Source: Meghimatium bilineatum
Taxonomy: Eukaryota > Mollusca > Gastropoda > Stylommatophora > Philomycidae
Direction of reading: 5' to 3'
Assembly: GCA_034231615.1 (NCBI GenBank)
Contig: CM067302.1
Location: 7,963,114 to 8,027,113 of the forward strand
Length of the DNA: 64,000 bases
The notes under the pieces are model-generated. The model saw nothing but the letters and a program-made list of their open reading frames with translations. It had not been told where the DNA came from and did no database searches. The position numbers were made by a program, and so were the translations under genes. Below, in pieces: positions 23,455 through 35,867 of the stretch (positions within the stretch are counted from its first letter, which is position 1; each line of letters starts with the position of its first letter).

Positions 23455-24058
23455 TATTAAAACAGGTCCACCAATTCAAATATTTAGGTATTACAGCAGA
23501 TGGAAGAAGTTCAACAGAAATAAGAAGCAGAATAGCGCAGGCAACAATACATTCAGAAAAATGAACAATATATTGTGTAATATTACCTTGTCATTAGATG
23601 TGAGAAAGAGAGTTCTGCAGTGCTATATAACCCCTATACTAACATATGGGTGCGAGTCTTGGACAATAAACAAACTGGAAAGTAGGAAATTAGAGGCAAT
23701 AGAGATGTTGTTCTATAGAAGAATACTGAGAATACCATGGACTGCCGGAAAAAACTAATATGGAAGTGTTGAAAGTGTCAAATGCGAAACGGACCTCAAT
23801 TAATAATATAAGAAAAAGACAATCTTCATTTTTTGGCCACTTCATGAGACAAGCAGGTTTGGAGAGCATAGTCACAACAGGTAAAATCGAAGGCAACAGA
23901 GACAGGGGGCGACAACGTGAGAAAATACTACGTTGACAACCTGGCACGGCAGGGAAACAACAACGATCTTGATACATAATACTGTAGACAGAGAGCTGTG
24001 GAGAGCCATGATCACCTACGCCAGCCGGCATGGAACCTAATGATGATGATGATGATGA
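23455..24058 (+). pseudogene. LINE ORF2 3' end
   Basis: After QIFRYYSRWKKFNR, the frame 23426-23758 reads VRKRVLQCYITPILTYGCES, then RRILRIPWTAGKN; a stop at 23756 follows. Downstream frames carry RKRQSSFFGHFMRQ and the tail to SRHGT. The element ends in (GATGAT)n at 24039-24058. Same family as 49060-49430 and, on the minus strand, 60771-60995. Confidence 0.85.
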
Positions 24059-24209
24059 TTGTGTGGGGAGTGTCTGATTATGACCAATAAGTACGACCTG
24101 TTGGCCAACCTATTACACGTCACAACTCTTGGGTTAGTCGATTAATCCGTTGTTTCTGTTCAAGGTTTATAGCACACACATGTACATTCAACCGATAAGT
24201 GAAATAAAC

Positions 24210-24770
24210 TCAGTGGCTCGGTTATGGGCTAGTTGATAGGTATGATAAAGTCGGTCATTTGTTACCTTATATTTCTTATAGTTGGAGCCGCGCAGCGCAG
24301 TGGTTAGCGCACTGGCTTCGCATAGGAGTGGTCCTGGGTTCATTCCCCAGTTGAGGCGAAAATGTCTTTTCAGATCGCAACAACTCCCAGGTCGACCCAG
24401 CCTTAAATGGGTACCGGATTAATCCGGGAAGTAAAGACTGCGAGGGAGAGGAGATGGCTACCGCCCTCATTTGCAAAGCCTCTGAAATGTGAGATCGCTA
24501 ACATCTCACATCCCTACGGCATTAATAAATGCTATGGGTTACTTTATTTTACTACTATTTCTTATAAAACTGGTCATCTGCTAGTTCATATTAATTATAG
24601 AGTTGTCACGAGCTAGGTCGGTCATTTGTTTGCTCACTAGTCTTATAAAGTCGGTCATTTATTAGTTCAATGATCTTCTAAACTCGGGCGTTTATTAGTT
24701 CATTCATGGTCATAAAGTCGGTCATTTGTTAGCTGACATTTTCTTATAAATTCGGTCATGATCTGGTGAT
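24210..24770. repeat. Degenerate repeat of about 45 bp, split by a SINE
   Basis: TCTTATAAAGTCGGTCATTT-like units occur before (24240-24280) and after (24567-24760) the T1 SINE. About five diverged copies. Confidence 0.65.
24281..24556 (+). mobile_element. tRNA-headed SINE, family T1, with clear TSD
   Basis: Has GTGGTTAGCGCACTGG (A box) and CCTGGGTTCATTCCC (B box), a body shared with 2038-2311, and a TTTATTTTACTACT end. ATTTCTTATA at 24271-24280 is repeated at 24557-24566 as a perfect 10-bp target-site duplication, which fixes both ends. Confidence 0.93.
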
Positions 24771-24827
24771 ATGTAATGAACAAATGATGGATTTCTTTTC
24801 TTTTGGTGATTCAAAATGATTAGTGTT

Positions 24828-25050
24828 TCTTCTTCTTCTTCTTCTTCTGCGTTCTACCTCACACTACTGCAGATTAACATGATGTAATACGTATCATGGA
24901 TTGAGCTGTTCATGATTTACAGCTTAGCCGCGATGGCCTGATACATCCAATTTCTGCCTTTCGGCCTGATATATCTAGATTCAACCTTCCTTCTAAGGAT
25001 TTTGGTCGTCATCTAGACTGCTGGGGCTATTGTGACCACATGTGCTTTAA
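24828..25050 (-). mobile_element. Family A element, diverged
   Basis: The CTTCTTCTTCTTCTGCGTTC tail region is followed by CTGCAGATTA, GATTTACAGC and GCCTGATACATCC. A GGCCTGATA segment is duplicated. The distal part is lost. Confidence 0.7.
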
Positions 25051-25451
25051 TCTGGGGTACTTGTAAGAAAATGCTAGAAAATGTGCACAAACTACTGGAT
25101 AAGCCTCCACCAGCCTTAACCTTTTTGTGAAACAAGATCACCGAAAGTATCATGGAATTGCGCACAAAAATGAGCAAATGGTCTCTATTTTAAGACAAAC
25201 CAGTTTCCCTTGCTGAAGACATATCTTAGATGTATAATATTCTGTGATGTTTTCTTGGTCTTTTTTTTTTCTAAAACAGTGTTGATGGACACAGTAAATT
25301 GAACTCTTTTGAATAGGATTTTCAGAAGAAACGGGACAGTGCGCAAAGAACCGAGAGACTTATAGATTGGAAGTGCCGAAAATGTTATATATAATAAAAT
25401 ATATTCTACACAGAAGTGTATGGGTTTAATAGTCGGGCCGTGGCTTTACTG
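25051..25451. other. Unassigned sequence
   Basis: No coding or repeat family recognised. Confidence 0.45.
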
Positions 25452-25806
25452 TACTCTGCTGAGTCAGATGTCCTGTGCTGAATCAGATGTCTGGTGTTTA
25501 GTATGATGTCCGGTGCTGAGTCAGATTTCCTGTGCTGAGCCAGATGTCCAATGCTGAATCAGATGTCCGGTACTGAGTCAGATGTCCGGTGCTGAGTCAG
25601 ATGTCCGGTGCTGAGTCAGATTTCCTGTGCTGAGCCAGATGTCCAATGCTGAATCAGATGTCCTGTGATGAGTCATATGTCCTCTGCTGAGTCAGATGTC
25701 CTGTGCTGAATCAGATACCCTGTGCTGAGTCAGATGCACTGTGCTGAGTCACATTTTCTGAGCTGAGACAGATGTCCTGAGCTGTCAGATGACCTGTGCT
25801 GAGTCA
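25452..25806. repeat. 19-bp minisatellite, about 19 copies
   Basis: Unit GTCCTGTGCTGAGTCAGAT with many single-base variants. Confidence 0.95.
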
Positions 25807-26774
25807 GATATTCTGCATGTTTTTGCACACATTTCCATAATTCATTACACACAACTTGTTGCCTTGCTGAAGACATTTCTCATATACAAAAATATATATA
25901 GAACCCTACACACTCTATCAGTCGTGACAGGCTCTATGTCCGCACCAGCAACGTCAATAATTTATTTGGCTCTGGGTGTTTTTCCCCTGTGCAATTTAAT
26001 ATCGCAAGACCACACGACAACAAATACTGCACACACTTACACAGACATAAAAATCATTACACACTCTTACACAGACATACTTCACTTCTGTCCTTTTCGT
26101 TTATTGACAGATTGACCTATTATATCAAACGTGAAGACACCAAACAATCTGACAATCATTTTTGTTTACCCCAACCTCAGCAGAAAACATACTCTTAATA
26201 TGATTGTGTCACGGGGACTCCAGCTAATAATGTCATCAATGATTCTTTCTAATGTGATTGTTTGTCAGGGAGACCACCAGCTGCGTGATGACATGCAATC
26301 AATGATTGATTAGCAAACGTGTAGATTTATTAATAAACGATCAGCTGGATACAGAGAAAAGGAAAGACTGAGAAAGAGATCGATCGATAACTTCACGACC
26401 ACCTTCTACAAACACGGACTCAGTATGATGTTATTGCCTGAAACGGTGCAAATATCGCAGCTCTGATATATCCTTATTGCACAACGTACACACTGACTCA
26501 AATTATAAAGAGAAGCAAATGTAATCGCCCTGTTATTGTGCTATTCTCAGTGCTACCATATAACCAGAACTCTAAATCACCTCCCCCTGGTGTATCCAGG
26601 TAATATATTTTTTGGAAGCTTATGTGAAACATCTGGACGATGTATTGATAGATGTGGCTGATCATTGCTGGCAGGAATCGAACGAGATTTGATTTCACAT
26701 ACCAATAATATTTGGCACCTCTCGATCCCCACAGCTAAAATACTGCCAAAGCGCAAATTTAGCAATATCACAAA
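25807..26774. other. Unassigned sequence
   Basis: A 108-codon frame at 25789-26115 starts in the array and has no recognised domain. No splice-flanked exon seen. Confidence 0.45.
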
Positions 26775-27040
26775 GTACTTGCGATCCGTGTCTGTACTTG
26801 CGATCCGTGGCTGTACTTGCGATCCGTGTCTGTACTTGCGATCCGTGTCTGTACTTGCGATCCGTGTCTGTACTTGCGATCCGTGGCTGTACTTGCGATC
26901 CGTGTCTGTACTTGCGATCCGTGGCTGTACTTGCGATCCGTGTCTGTACTTGCAATCCGTGGCTGTACTTGCGATCCGTGTCTGTACTTGCGATCCGTGG
27001 CTGTACTTGCGATCCGTGTCTGTACTTGCAATCCGTGGCT
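26775..27040. repeat. 19-bp minisatellite, 14 copies
   Basis: Unit TGTACTTGCGATCCGTGTC, with GTGTC and GTGGC forms partly alternating. Five overlapping frames on both strands are products of the repeat. Confidence 0.97.
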
Positions 27041-27069
27041 GGCCACACACGAATATTTGTCATAGCTAT

Positions 27070-27415
27070 TTAAGAGTGAGAACAAACAAATACACAAGGA
27101 AACAAACCAACATACAGACAAACACACTGACAAATACACATACAAATAAACAAACAAAAACACACACAAAAAACATACAAACAAGCATACACACTAGCAC
27201 ACAAATAAGCAAATACACAAATAAAGAAAACAGAAACAGACAAATGTATAGACAAACACACAAATGTATAGACAAATACACAAATGTATAGACAAACACA
27301 CAAATTATAGACAAACACACACGCAAACTAGAACATAAACGAATACCACAGAAAAACCAACACACAAATAAACCAGCACACAAACAAACGCACAAACAAA
27401 TAACAAGGAGATACA
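27070..27415. repeat. ACAA/ACACAA low complexity with 20-bp units
   Basis: A-rich sequence with C at short intervals. Four copies of a 20-bp unit containing ACACAAATGTATAGACAA lie at 27235-27320. Confidence 0.85.
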
Positions 27416-27514
27416 CATTATACAGAATAATTGAGTTGTTGTTCTAGAGAGAACACAGCAGAAGAAGAAGAAGAAGAGAAAATAAGAAGAAAATTTAGGA
27501 GACTTAAATCATGC

Positions 27515-27690
27515 AGCCTACTTTGGATCCGGATTCGGGTTTGTTTGCTCTACCTATCGCAGCCTATTTGGGATCCAGGTTTGCGCTTGTGTGTTCTCCC
27601 TAATGCAGCTTACTTGGGATCCGGGTTTGGACTTATTTACTCTCCCTAACGCAGCTTACTTGGGATCCAGGCTTATGTGTTCTCCCTAAT
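27515..27690. repeat. 46-bp tandem repeat, about 4 diverged copies
   Basis: Units contain CAGCTTACTTGGGATCCGGG and CTCTCCCTAA. Confidence 0.8.
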
Positions 27691-28356
27691 ACAATGATGA
27701 AATATGAAATTTGATATGTGCACATTATGGGGCCGAGGTGTGTGCTGCAGCTGAACTGATGAAATATAAATCTAGATAAGATACACTAAGTTGTCGACAG
27801 TGGTAGGGCTGACAGAAGGGCTGAAATAATCAACCATAAATCTAGATTATGTATAAAACATGGAGCCTCCATGCTGCGGATGGGGGATTGGGGGCTCGCG
27901 TGATGAAACATACATTTTGTTGACAGATAAATAGGAAACACAAACTTGCAAAATGTTCTGAATCAATGAAACCGGAAACTGGGATGTAGATTGCGAAATT
28001 CCTCCCACTACTCTGTGTGGGCGTGTTGACGAGGATGAATATTAAACATGCAGAAAATGAACGAGGATCCTGGGTTGTTAATTCTCCTGGGGAGATACAA
28101 GAATATTATTCTCTATCATTGATGGACCTGGCTTGTGATTAGGAAAACATAACATTCGTGTCGAACGTGACTCGAGTTCTTATTTGCTTATAAGAGAAGT
28201 TCTTGACCATCAATTCAAGTCAGTACAATCAAGAATTTGTGGCGAGTCTATTTACAATACAGTCGATATAAACGACATCACTAGTGCAACAACAACGACA
28301 CAACATAAGCTCCATGAGTGACCGCCGCGATATTGAAGACATCTTTGCTAAATTAC
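27691..28356. other. Unassigned sequence
   Basis: No ORF or element motif recognised. Confidence 0.45.
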
Positions 28357-28512
28357 GTTGGACCCCATTCCTTACGTGTTTTGATTATTGTTTCGCTTTC
28401 AGTTGGCTATTGTTTATATACTTGGAAGCGCATTCCAAAAATAATCAAGATTATTTCAAATAGTAATCAACGGAAAGCCAAACAATAAAACACGTAACGA
28501 ATGGGGTCCAAC
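28357..28512. mobile_element. Foldback MITE
   Basis: A near-palindromic 156-bp element. The left arm begins GTTGGACCCCATTCCTTACG and the right arm ends CGTAACGAATGGGGTCCAAC; pairing continues inward with mismatches. A diverged half copy (CGTGACGTTTGTGATTATTG) lies at about 28613-28670. No reliable target duplication seen. Confidence 0.75.
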
Positions 28513-28669
28513 TGAAAATAGCAAACGCGTCTTCTGTAATACCCTCCGGTCTCGCTCCATGTGTAACAGTCGGATCCATTATAGAACGCTCAACAAAACG
28601 TAAACTACCTTCACTCGTGACGTTTGTGATTATTGTCCCTGCTTTTCAGTAGTCATTATTTAATATCTA

Positions 28670-28840
28670 TAGTGCGGCGAGTGGCAGATAGGTGCTGGAT
28701 TCACGACCATGAGGTTCAGAGTTCGATCCCCGGTAAGGACTGCAATTTTTGTCTGTCAAAGTGTGAATTATACACTCACACTGAACATGACGTGGCTACA
28801 GCAAATGTATGCGGCCAGCCTTTATCACACAATCCACTCG
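28670..28840 (+). mobile_element. tRNA-headed SINE, family T4
   Basis: GAGTGGCAGATAGGTGCTGG (A-box region) and CAGAGTTCGATCCCCGGTAA (B box) have tRNA-like spacing, followed by a non-tRNA body. It abuts the 27-bp array. Confidence 0.65.
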
Positions 28841-28845
28841 AATAC

Positions 28846-29988
28846 TCCCTGTAACTTCCAACACTCGAATGCTCCCTGTAACTCCAAACACTCGAATACT
28901 CCTTGTACCTACAAACACTCGAATACTCCCTATAACTCTAAACACTCGAATACTCCCTGTAACTCCGAACACTCGAATACTCCCTATAACTCCAAACACT
29001 CGAATACTCCCTGTAACTCGCATCACTCAATTACTCCCTGTAACTACCACCACTCGATTACTTCCTACAACTCCAAACACTCGAATACTCACTGTAACTC
29101 CCAACACTCGAATACTCCCTGTAACTCCCAACACTCGAATACTCCCTGTAACTCACACCACTCGATTACTCCCTGTAACTCCCAAGACTCCAATACTCCC
29201 TGTAACTCCAAACACTCGAATACTCCCTGTAACTCCCAACACTCGAATACTCCCTGTAACTCCCAACACTCGAATACTCCCTGTAACTCACACCACTCGA
29301 TTACTCCCTGTAACTCCCAAGACTCCAATACTCCCTGTAACTCCCAACACTCGAATACTCCCTGTAACTCCCAACACTCGAATACTCCCTGTAACTCCCA
29401 ACACTCGAATACTCCCTGTAACTCCAAACACTCGAATACTCCCTATAACTCCAAACACTCGAATACTCCCTATAACTCCAAACACTCGAATACTCCCTAT
29501 AACTCCAAACACTCGAATACTCCCTGTAACTCCCAACACTCGAATACTCCCTGTAACTCCCAACACTCGAATACTCCCTGTAACTCCCAACACTCGAATA
29601 CTCCCTGTAACTCCCAACACTCGAATACTCCATGTAACTCCAAACACTCGAATACTCCCTGTAACTCCCAACATTCGAATACTCCCTGTAACTCCAAACA
29701 CTCGAATACTCCCTATAACTCCAAACACTCGAATACTCCCTATAACTCCAAACACTCGAATACTCCCTGTAACACCAAACACTCGAATACTCCCTGTAAC
29801 TCCCAAGACTCCAATACTCCCTATAACTCCAAACACTCGAATACTCCCTATAACTCCAAACACTCGAATACTCCCTATAACTCCAAACACTCGAATACTC
29901 CCTGTAACACCAAACACTCGAATACTCCCTGTAACTCCCAAGACTCCAATACTCCCTATAACTCCAAACACTCGAATACTCCCTTATA
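28846..29988. repeat. 27-bp minisatellite, about 42 copies
   Basis: The unit contains CACTCGAATACTCCCTGTAA then CTCCAAA or CTCCCAA. ATTACTCC and AAGACTCCAATAC variants recur as blocks at about 29155, 29295, 29805 and 29940. The multiple-of-3 unit gives 423- and 427-codon + frames (NTPCNSQHS, NTRILPVTP) and long minus frames; these are not taken as genes. Confidence 0.97.
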
Positions 29989-30241
29989 TTAACTTTTTGT
30001 ATATTTGGGAGTCGTCTGCCAAAAAAGAAAACCATGGCGGTACAACGAAAAGCATGGAAATAATGTTTACACTATGTTGAGCTTCTTATAATACCGTCTA
30101 AGGTAACGTTCCATCCAACATCGCAGGACCGTTAACATGACGATAAACAATAGCATGGCAATGTAAATTACAATCGCTGTAGTAGATAGAAGTACCAGAA
30201 AGATGTCAATGTGCAGAAACAGGTGAAGAAATTCACTTAAA

Positions 30242-31581
30242 TATGTGAAGGAGTTCATTTTAACATGTGAAAGAGTTCATTTTAACATGTGAAAGAGTTC
30301 ATTTTAACATGTGAAAGTGTTCAGTTTAACATGTGAAAGAGTTCATTTTAACATGTGAAAGAGTTCATTTTAACATGTGAAGGAGTTCATTTTAACATGT
30401 GAAGGAGTTCATTTTAACATGTGAAAGTGTTCAGTTTAACATGTGAAAGAGTTCATTTTAACATGTGAAAGTGTTCAGTTTAACATGTGAAAGAGTTCAT
30501 TTTAACATGTGAAAGAGTTCATTTTAACATGTGAAAGAGTTCATTTTAACATGTGAAGGAGTTCATTTTAACATGTGAAAGAGTTCATTTTAACATGTGA
30601 AAGAGTTCATTTTAACATGTGAAAGTGTTCAGTTTAACATGTGAAAGAGTTCATTTTAACATGTGAAAGAGTTCATTTTAACATGTGAAGGAGTTCAGTT
30701 TAACATGTGAAAGAGTTCAGTTTAACATGTGAAAGAGTTCATTTTAACATGTGAAGGAGTTCATTTTAACATGTGAAAGTGTTCAGTTTAACATGTGAAA
30801 GAGTTCATTTTAACATGTGAAAGTGTTCAGTTTAACATGTGAAAGAGTTCATTTTAACATGTGAAAGAGTTCATTTTAACATGTGAAAGAGTTCATTTTA
30901 ACATGTGAAAGAGTTTATTTTAACATGTGAAAGAGTTCATTTTAACATGTGAAAGTGTTCAGTTTAACATGTGAAAGAGTTCATTTTAACATGTGAAAGA
31001 GTTCATTTTAACATGTGAAAGAGTTCATTTTAACATGTGAAAGAGTTCATTTTAACATGTGAAAGAGTTCATTTTAACATGTGAAAGAGTTCATTTTAAC
31101 ATGTGAAAGTGTTCAGTTTAACATGTGAAAGAGTTCATTTTAACATGTGAAAGAGTTCATTTTAACATGTGAAAGAGTTCATTTTAACATGTGAAAGAGT
31201 TCATCTTAACATGTGAAAGAGTTCATTTTAACATGTGAAAGAGTTCATTTTAACATTTGAAGGTTAACATGTGAAAGAGTTCATTTTAACATGTGAAAGA
31301 GTTCATTTTAACATGTGAAAGAGTTCATTTTAACATGTGAAAGAGTTCATTTTAACATGTGAAAGAGTTCATTTTAACATGTGAAAGAGTTCATTTTAAC
31401 ATGTGAAAGAGTTCATTTTAACATGTGAAAGAGTTCATTTTAACATGTGAAAGAGTTCATCTTAACATGTGAAAGAGTTCATTTTAACATGTGAAAGAGT
31501 TCATTTTAACATTTGAAGGTTAACATGTGAAAGAGTTCATTTTAACATGTGAAAGAGTTCATTTTAACATGTGAAAGAGTT
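30242..31581. repeat. 22-bp minisatellite, about 61 copies
   Basis: Unit ATGTGAAAGAGTTCATTTTA plus AC, with GTGTTCAG and GGAGTTC variants mainly before 31120. A truncated unit (TTTGAAGGTTAACATG) with a nearby TCATCTTAAC variant occurs twice, 256 bp apart (about 31201 and 31457), showing a segmental duplication within the array. Confidence 0.97.
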
Positions 31582-31596
31582 TACTGAATTCATCAT

Positions 31597-31770
31597 CATC
31601 ATTAGGTACTAAAGAGTGTTGACTGCAACTGGCCTTCAACATCAAATGTCTCTTTTCCTGGTGTTGCACTCTGCTAGACAACAATATGTTTATCTCATGA
31701 TGTCTCTATTCATGTGTATCTCTGCCTACCTCCTGATCGCCAGCCCTCGTCTCTAAAGCCCGTCAACTGC
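31597..31770 (-). pseudogene. LINE 3' end fragment
   Basis: On the minus strand it ends in (GATGAT)n (31595-31605 region) and contains GGCAGAGATACACATGAATA and AGCAGAGTGCAACACCAGGA. These align with the 3' ends at 60640-60770 and 61065-61270. Confidence 0.6.
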
Positions 31771-32552
31771 CTGTATCTCCCCGATTATATATATTTCAAC
31801 TATTGGTGTGATTTAAACAGGAGAGCGCGAAATACCTCGTATTGCTAGTTTTACATGCCTTTGATTCGAGTAGGCTTCCCTAGCCTGGGACGGACATTCT
31901 GTGTGCCTAATGCATATGTGTGTGGCTATATGTGTTTTATGAGCAAAACTTCATAACCCTGTTTCTCACTTCAACTGTTTGGTTTCAGTTTTGAGCAGTG
32001 AGTACATGTTTTCGGTTGATGGCCTTCATGCCTGACACCAGGCGACGAGTGTGTATCAGCTCTTCCCCATCACGGTTTATCATCGTGACTGTACATGGCA
32101 CAAATGCCCATCAGTAGTATTTTTTGATAAGACGCTAATAATAAATTTCGACTTGGGTAACTATAACTGTTACCTGATTCAAGGTGTCCCACGATCAGGG
32201 GCCGGTCTTAGAGCCGGCCCTGCCCACTATTTGTGAACTTGTAAATAGATGGTCCTGTCACTCTTTCCATATGTTTGGAGTAAACCTTGCTATTTTTGGC
32301 AAGCAGTTCCAAGTATCTATACTGACCAATGAAATTCGCTGGGATAATCAAGATTTTACGACTTAAAAGCCTAATTAATTCAGCGAACAGGTTTCTACCG
32401 TCAACGGTCGCGGTCCATTGCCGCTGTGCTCCTGGATAATGGCATGAATCTCGACAGTCTCTCACAGTCAGGTGTAGACACTTTAGAAAAGGTTGAACAA
32501 TACAACTTGGACTAGGGTTGATTCGCCTAAGTTTTAGCTTATGCTCACAACA
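31771..32552. other. Unassigned sequence with a GC-rich palindrome
   Basis: At 32196-32221 AGGGGCCGGTCTTAGAGCCG and its complement form a short hairpin; it may be the end of a DNA element. Nothing else recognised. Confidence 0.4.
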
Positions 32553-32728
32553 CACGAATTTTGTGACTACCTTATGTACACCACACACGAACTTTGTGAC
32601 CACCTTATGTACACCACACACGAACTTTGTGACCACCTTATGCACACCATACACGAACTTCGTGACCACCTTATGCACAGCACACACTGACTTCGTGACC
32701 ACCTTATGCACACCACACACTGCTTCGT
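32553..32728. repeat. 33-bp minisatellite, 5 copies
   Basis: Unit contains ACACACGAACTTTGTGACCA then CCTTATGTAC. Confidence 0.93.
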
Positions 32729-33239
32729 ACTGAGATAATATTTTAACTTTCTGTCTTTACCTTTCCACACTAGCTTCTCCCAGGAGGCAGAGATCTAAGC
32801 GTGTTCGCCAAAATGATGAGCATCGCTTACATAGAATACATTTTATATACAATCATACACAATAGACAAGCATTGAATCTCCTGAGACTTGCTCACTGTT
32901 TACGCCTTCGAGGGATTTCGGACATCAGAAAATGGCATTCCATGACATATGATCTGCACTATGTTGAGACATTGTTTTGTTTATCGTTGAAAGGGGGGAT
33001 CAGGATGCGCTATTAGAAGATATTGTTTTCATGTGCAATCAACTATCGTTCCATCTCGTTCTACATTTACTTTGTTAGTAAGATTGCTTTATTCGGACTT
33101 CGAAGCAATCTGTTTCCAGAGTACACAGCGAGGGTGTGCTTTTAGGATATTGGTTACATGCTAAACCTTGCGGTGCTAGATAGAAGAGTACCCTTTTGTG
33201 CAACCACCGACAGATAATAATTCAATACACAGACTTCTA
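32729..33239. other. Unassigned sequence with dispersed repeat D fragment
   Basis: About 33115-33195 (GTTTCCAGAGTACACAGCGA then TTTTAGGATATTGGTTA) matches the right end of repeat D at 15890-15970 and 52490-52560. Confidence 0.5.
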
Positions 33240-33800
33240 AAACATGGAGTCATTTACACAAGAAGCATGTGTGAAACATGGAGTCATTTACACATGAAGG
33301 ATGTGTGAAACATGGGGTCATTTACACAAGAAGGATGTGTGAAACATGGAGTTATTTACACAAGAAGGATGTGTGAAACATGGAGTCATTTACACAAGAA
33401 GGATGTGTGAAACATGGAGTCATTTACACAAGAAGGATGTGTGAAACATGGAGTCATTTACACAAGAAGGATGTGTGAAACATGGAGTCATTTACACAAG
33501 AAGGATGTGTGAAACATGGAGTCATTTACACAAGAAGGATGTGTGAAACATGGAGTCATTTACACAAGAAGGATGTGTGAAACATGGAGTCATTTACACA
33601 AGAAGGATGTGTGAAACACGATATGCACTGTATGATGACACAGAGCGGATGTGTGAAACAAGATGTGCACTGTAGAGTGACACAAACAGGAAAAACATGC
33701 GACTGAACACATGAAGGATGTGTGAAACAAGATGTGCACTGTCTCATGACAAAAATAGACTATGACAAAAGACTGGACACAGGAGGGATGTATGAAACGC
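33240..33800. repeat. 34-bp minisatellite, about 12 copies plus diverged tail
   Basis: The unit contains GGATGTGTGAAACATGGAGT and CATTTACACAAGAA; regular to 33625. Diverged, irregular units with GGATGTGTGAAACAAGATG continue to about 33800. Confidence 0.93.
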
Positions 33801-33839
33801 TTTGTGCACTGTATTTAACCTCAGACTAAGACCAGAAAT

Positions 33840-35405
33840 GAGGTGTATGTGAACACATATATGAGATGGGTTGTATGTGAATATAAATAAAAGAGATGGG
33901 TTGTATGTGAACACAGACTAAGACAAGATATGGGTTGTATGTGAACACAGACTAAGACAAGATATGGGTTGTATGTGAACACAGACTAAGACAAGATATG
34001 GGTTGTATGTGAACACAAAATAAGACAATAGATAGGTTGTATGTGAACACAGACTAAGACAATAGATGGGTTGTATGTGAACACAGACTAAGACAATAGA
34101 TGGGTTGTATGTGAACACAGACTAAGACAATAGATGGGTTGTATGTGAACACAGACTAAGACAAGATATGGGTTGTATGTGAACACAAAATAAGACAAGA
34201 GATGGGTTGTATGTGAACACAGACTAAGACAATAGATGGGTTGTATGTGAACACAGACTAAGACAATAGATGGGTTGAGTGTGAACACAGACTAAGACTT
34301 GATATGGGTTGTATGTGAACACATAATAAGACAAGATATGGGTTGTATGTGAACACAGACTAAGACAAGATATGGGTTGTATGTGAACACAAAATAAGAC
34401 AAGAGATAGGTTGTATGTGAACACAGACTAAGACAATAGATGGGTTGTATGTGAACACAGACTAAGACAATAGATGGGTTGTATGTGAACACAGACTAAG
34501 ACACGACATGAGTTGTATGTGAACACAGACTAAGACAATAGATGGGTTGTATGTGAACACAGACTAAGACAAGATATGGGTTGTATGTGAACACAAAATA
34601 AGACAAGAGATGGGTTGTATGTGAACACAGACTAAGACAATAGATGGGTTGTATGTGAACACAGACTAAGACAATAGATGGGTTGAGTGTTAACACAGAC
34701 TAAGACAAGATATGGGTTGTATGTGAACACAGACTAAGACAAGATATGGGTTGTATGTGAACACAAAATAGGACAAGAGATGGGTTGTATGTGAACACAG
34801 ACTAAGACAAGATATGGGTTGTATGTGAACACAAAATAAGACAAGAGATTGGTTGTATGTGAACACAGAATAAGACAATAGATGCGTTGTATGTGAACAC
34901 AGACTAAGACAATAGATGGGTTGTATGTGAACACAGACTAAGACAAGATATGGGTTGTATGTGAACACAGACTAAGACAAGATATGGGTTGTATGTGAAC
35001 ACAGACTAAGACAAGATATGGGTTGTATGTGAACACAAAATAAGACAAGAGATAGGTTGTATGTGAACACAGACTAAGACAATAGATGGGTTGAGTGTGA
35101 ACACAGACTAAGAAAAGACATGGGTTGTATGTGAACACAGACTAAGACAAGATATGGGTTGTATGTGAACACAAAATAAGACAAGAGATAGGTTGTATGT
35201 GAACACAAAATAAGACAAGAGATGGGTTGTATGTGAACACAGACTAAGACAATAGATGGGTTGTATGTGAACACAGACTAAGACAATAGATGGGTTGTAT
35301 GTGAACACAGACTAAGACAAGAGATGGGTTGTATGTGAACACAGACTAAGACAATAGATGGGTTGTATGTGAACACAGATTAAGACAATAGATGGGTTGA
35401 GTGTG
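33840..35405. repeat. 34-bp minisatellite, about 46 copies
   Basis: The unit contains GGGTTGTATGTGAACACAGA then CTAAGACAATAGAT. ACAAAATAAGACAAGAGAT and AGATATGG variants recur in a short ordered series, and TTGAGTGTG units at about 34275, 34683, 35093 and 35398 mark probable block duplications of about 300-400 bp. Confidence 0.97.
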
Positions 35406-35507
35406 AACATTTTTAAAATGCAAATAGATGGCAATATTTAACGTTACGCGTTTAATTGACAAAAGAAAACTGATCTGAAATGTGTTTGGAAAAGTCTAGG
35501 AAAGAAT

Positions 35508-35613
35508 GATAAATCTACATGTATCGTGCAATGTAGACACTAAACATGATTTATGAAAATGATAAATCTACATGTATCGTGCAATGTAGACACTAAACAT
35601 GATTTATGAAAAT
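35508..35613. repeat. 53-bp tandem duplication
   Basis: Two identical copies starting ATGATAAATCTACATGTATC. Confidence 0.95.
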
Positions 35614-35867
35614 GTCTTACGTGTTGATACAAGAATTATATTCCTGGCCTAATATGTCTTTTCAATCATGTCTTGAAACTTTATTTGAAACATTTCTTGC
35701 AAACCTTATTTGAGACATGTTTTGCAAACTTATTATGATTATAGAACGAGGTTTCTATCGATGTAATCTGATTAATATTATTGTGAATTCAAGTGACAAT
35801 TTTACTGTTATGACTGATCGTGTTGATGTAGCCCTGAAGGTGCATTAATGATAGTAACATTGTGACC

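Noticed and set aside
24281..24360. tRNA gene (also at 2240-2311, 11430-11496, 28670-28745, 60036-60110)
   Set aside because: A and B boxes are present, but the arms do not fold into a full cloverleaf and each is followed by a shared SINE body.
26768..27291. Several overlapping 80-208 codon frames
   Set aside because: Produced by a 19-bp repeat and ACAA low complexity.
28709..30080. 423- and 427-codon open frames with NTPCNSQHS or NTRILPVTP repeats
   Set aside because: The repeat unit is 27 bp, so all frames without a stop in one unit stay open. Long frames exist on both strands and no non-repeat domain is attached.
33240..35405. CRISPR-like regular repeats
   Set aside because: Units abut directly without unique spacers, no cas genes, and the surroundings are eukaryotic.
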